Assembly: GCA_944322775.1 (NCBI GenBank) | Contig: CALUQA010000123.1 | Location: 1 to 6,061 of the forward strand | DNA length: 6,061 nt | From: an uncultured Elusimicrobiales bacterium | GTDB lineage: Bacteria; Elusimicrobiota; Elusimicrobia; Elusimicrobiales; Elusimicrobiaceae | Direction: 5' to 3' | Shown here: one piece after another, positions 5,708 through 6,061 of the stretch | Layout of the letters: the number at the start of each line of letters is the position of its first letter | Position numbering within the stretch: position 1 is the stretch's first letter | Notes under the pieces: generated by a model | What the model was told of the DNA's origin: nothing | The model's input: only the letters and a program-made list of their open reading frames with translations | Databases searched by the model: none | Made by a program: the position numbers and the translations under genes

Positions 5708-6061
5708 AAAACCGGGTGCTTTGTTTGTGGTTTTTTTGCTGCTTATTTGTGCCAGCCTGACGTGGTTTTTTACCGCCGGGGAAGATTATTACGACTATGC
5801 CGCCGGCTCCATAGAAGGCTCCGCCCAAACGGCCGCCTTGGATAAAGACGATTTGGCGGCCTTGGCCAAAAAACCCAAAGAAAAGTTTAATACGGAGATT
5901 AAATTCCGCAATTTTTTCATCACGGTGCCCGGCGCCCAAAAAGTGGAATTGTTGGCCGATTTTAACGGCTGGGGCAAAACCCCCATTGAATTAAAACGCT
6001 ATTCCCGCGGCTATTTTGAAACCTCGCTTGCTTTGGCGGCCGGGGAATATAAATATGTTTT
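5697..6061 (+). CDS. membrane-anchored protein with glycogen-binding (CBM48/AMPK-type) early-set domain, partial at 3' end
   Basis: Role unknown; it carries a carbohydrate-binding type domain tethered to the inner membrane. The 121 complete codons in the window give a short basic N-terminus, one hydrophobic helix (about 7-26), an acidic Ala-rich linker (about 28-60), and an early-set beta-sandwich from about 66. That domain shows V-E-L-L-A-D-F-N-G-W (83-92) and later G-Y-F-E-T-S-L-A-L and G-E-Y-K-Y, the pattern of AMPK-beta/CBM48 glycogen-binding domains. C18 is preceded by L-L-I, not a proper lipobox, so a membrane anchor is more likely than a lipoprotein. The ATG at 5697 has AAAGGGA (5682-5688) 8 bases upstream and lies inside the end of the radical SAM gene. 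The gene continues beyond the window, so further domains are unseen. Confidence 0.84.
   Translation, partial: MNNKKPGALFVVFLLLICASLTWFFTAGEDYYDYAAGSIEGSAQTAALDKDDLAALAKKPKEKFNTEIKFRNFFITVPGAQKVELLADFNGWGKTPIELKRYSRGYFETSLALAAGEYKYV

Noticed and set aside
5676..5986. Minus-strand open frames opposite the glycogen-binding protein
   Set aside because: They are antisense to a frame with a clear ribosome binding site, membrane helix and domain motif.

Overview
The window looks like chromosomal DNA of a bacterium with a Gram-negative type of envelope. My best guess is a gut-associated member of the Elusimicrobiota (Elusimicrobium-like). This rests on style only: a stand-alone PilE-like prepilin, a periplasmic-type arylsulfate sulfotransferase, moderate GC and AT-rich gene borders. 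No rRNA or tRNA marker is present, so the assignment is tentative. I see no mobile element, CRISPR array, tRNA or rRNA.

Layout. (1) 94-705, + strand: a self-contained pilin unit with a good sigma70-type promoter, a strong ribosome binding site, a 166-residue type IV prepilin and a strong intrinsic terminator. (2) 892-3223, + strand: two genes 4 bases apart, a GT2 family (polyprenyl-phosphate sugar synthase-like) glycosyltransferase and a 538-residue multi-pass membrane protein of GT-C type. They probably form a lipid-linked sugar donor/transferase pair for a surface glycan. (3) 3347-4852, - strand: a 501-residue PAPS-independent arylsulfate sulfotransferase with all catalytic residues visible. 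It starts at GTG and ends in its own terminator, which faces the end of the glycosyltransferase pair. (4) 5078-6061, + strand: a 209-residue radical SAM protein resembling the TatD-associated family. An 11-base overlap joins it to a membrane-anchored protein with a glycogen-binding (CBM48/AMPK-type) early-set domain, which runs off the window end.

The sulfotransferase and the radical SAM gene diverge from a 225-base spacer. Each has a perfect extended -10 promoter (TGnTATAAT) and no recognisable -35. For the sulfotransferase, the predicted transcript start falls on the GTG start codon, suggesting a leaderless mRNA. Three genes (pilin, radical SAM, glycogen-binding protein) have Shine-Dalgarno sequences. 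The other three (GT2, GT-C, sulfotransferase) do not, so several modes of translation initiation seem to coexist here.

Most products are envelope-related: pilus, surface glycan assembly, extracytoplasmic sulfate transfer and an anchored carbohydrate-binding domain. The most unusual arrangement is the overlapping radical SAM and glycogen-binding gene pair. I do not see a clear previously undescribed system, and I mark below what is speculative.
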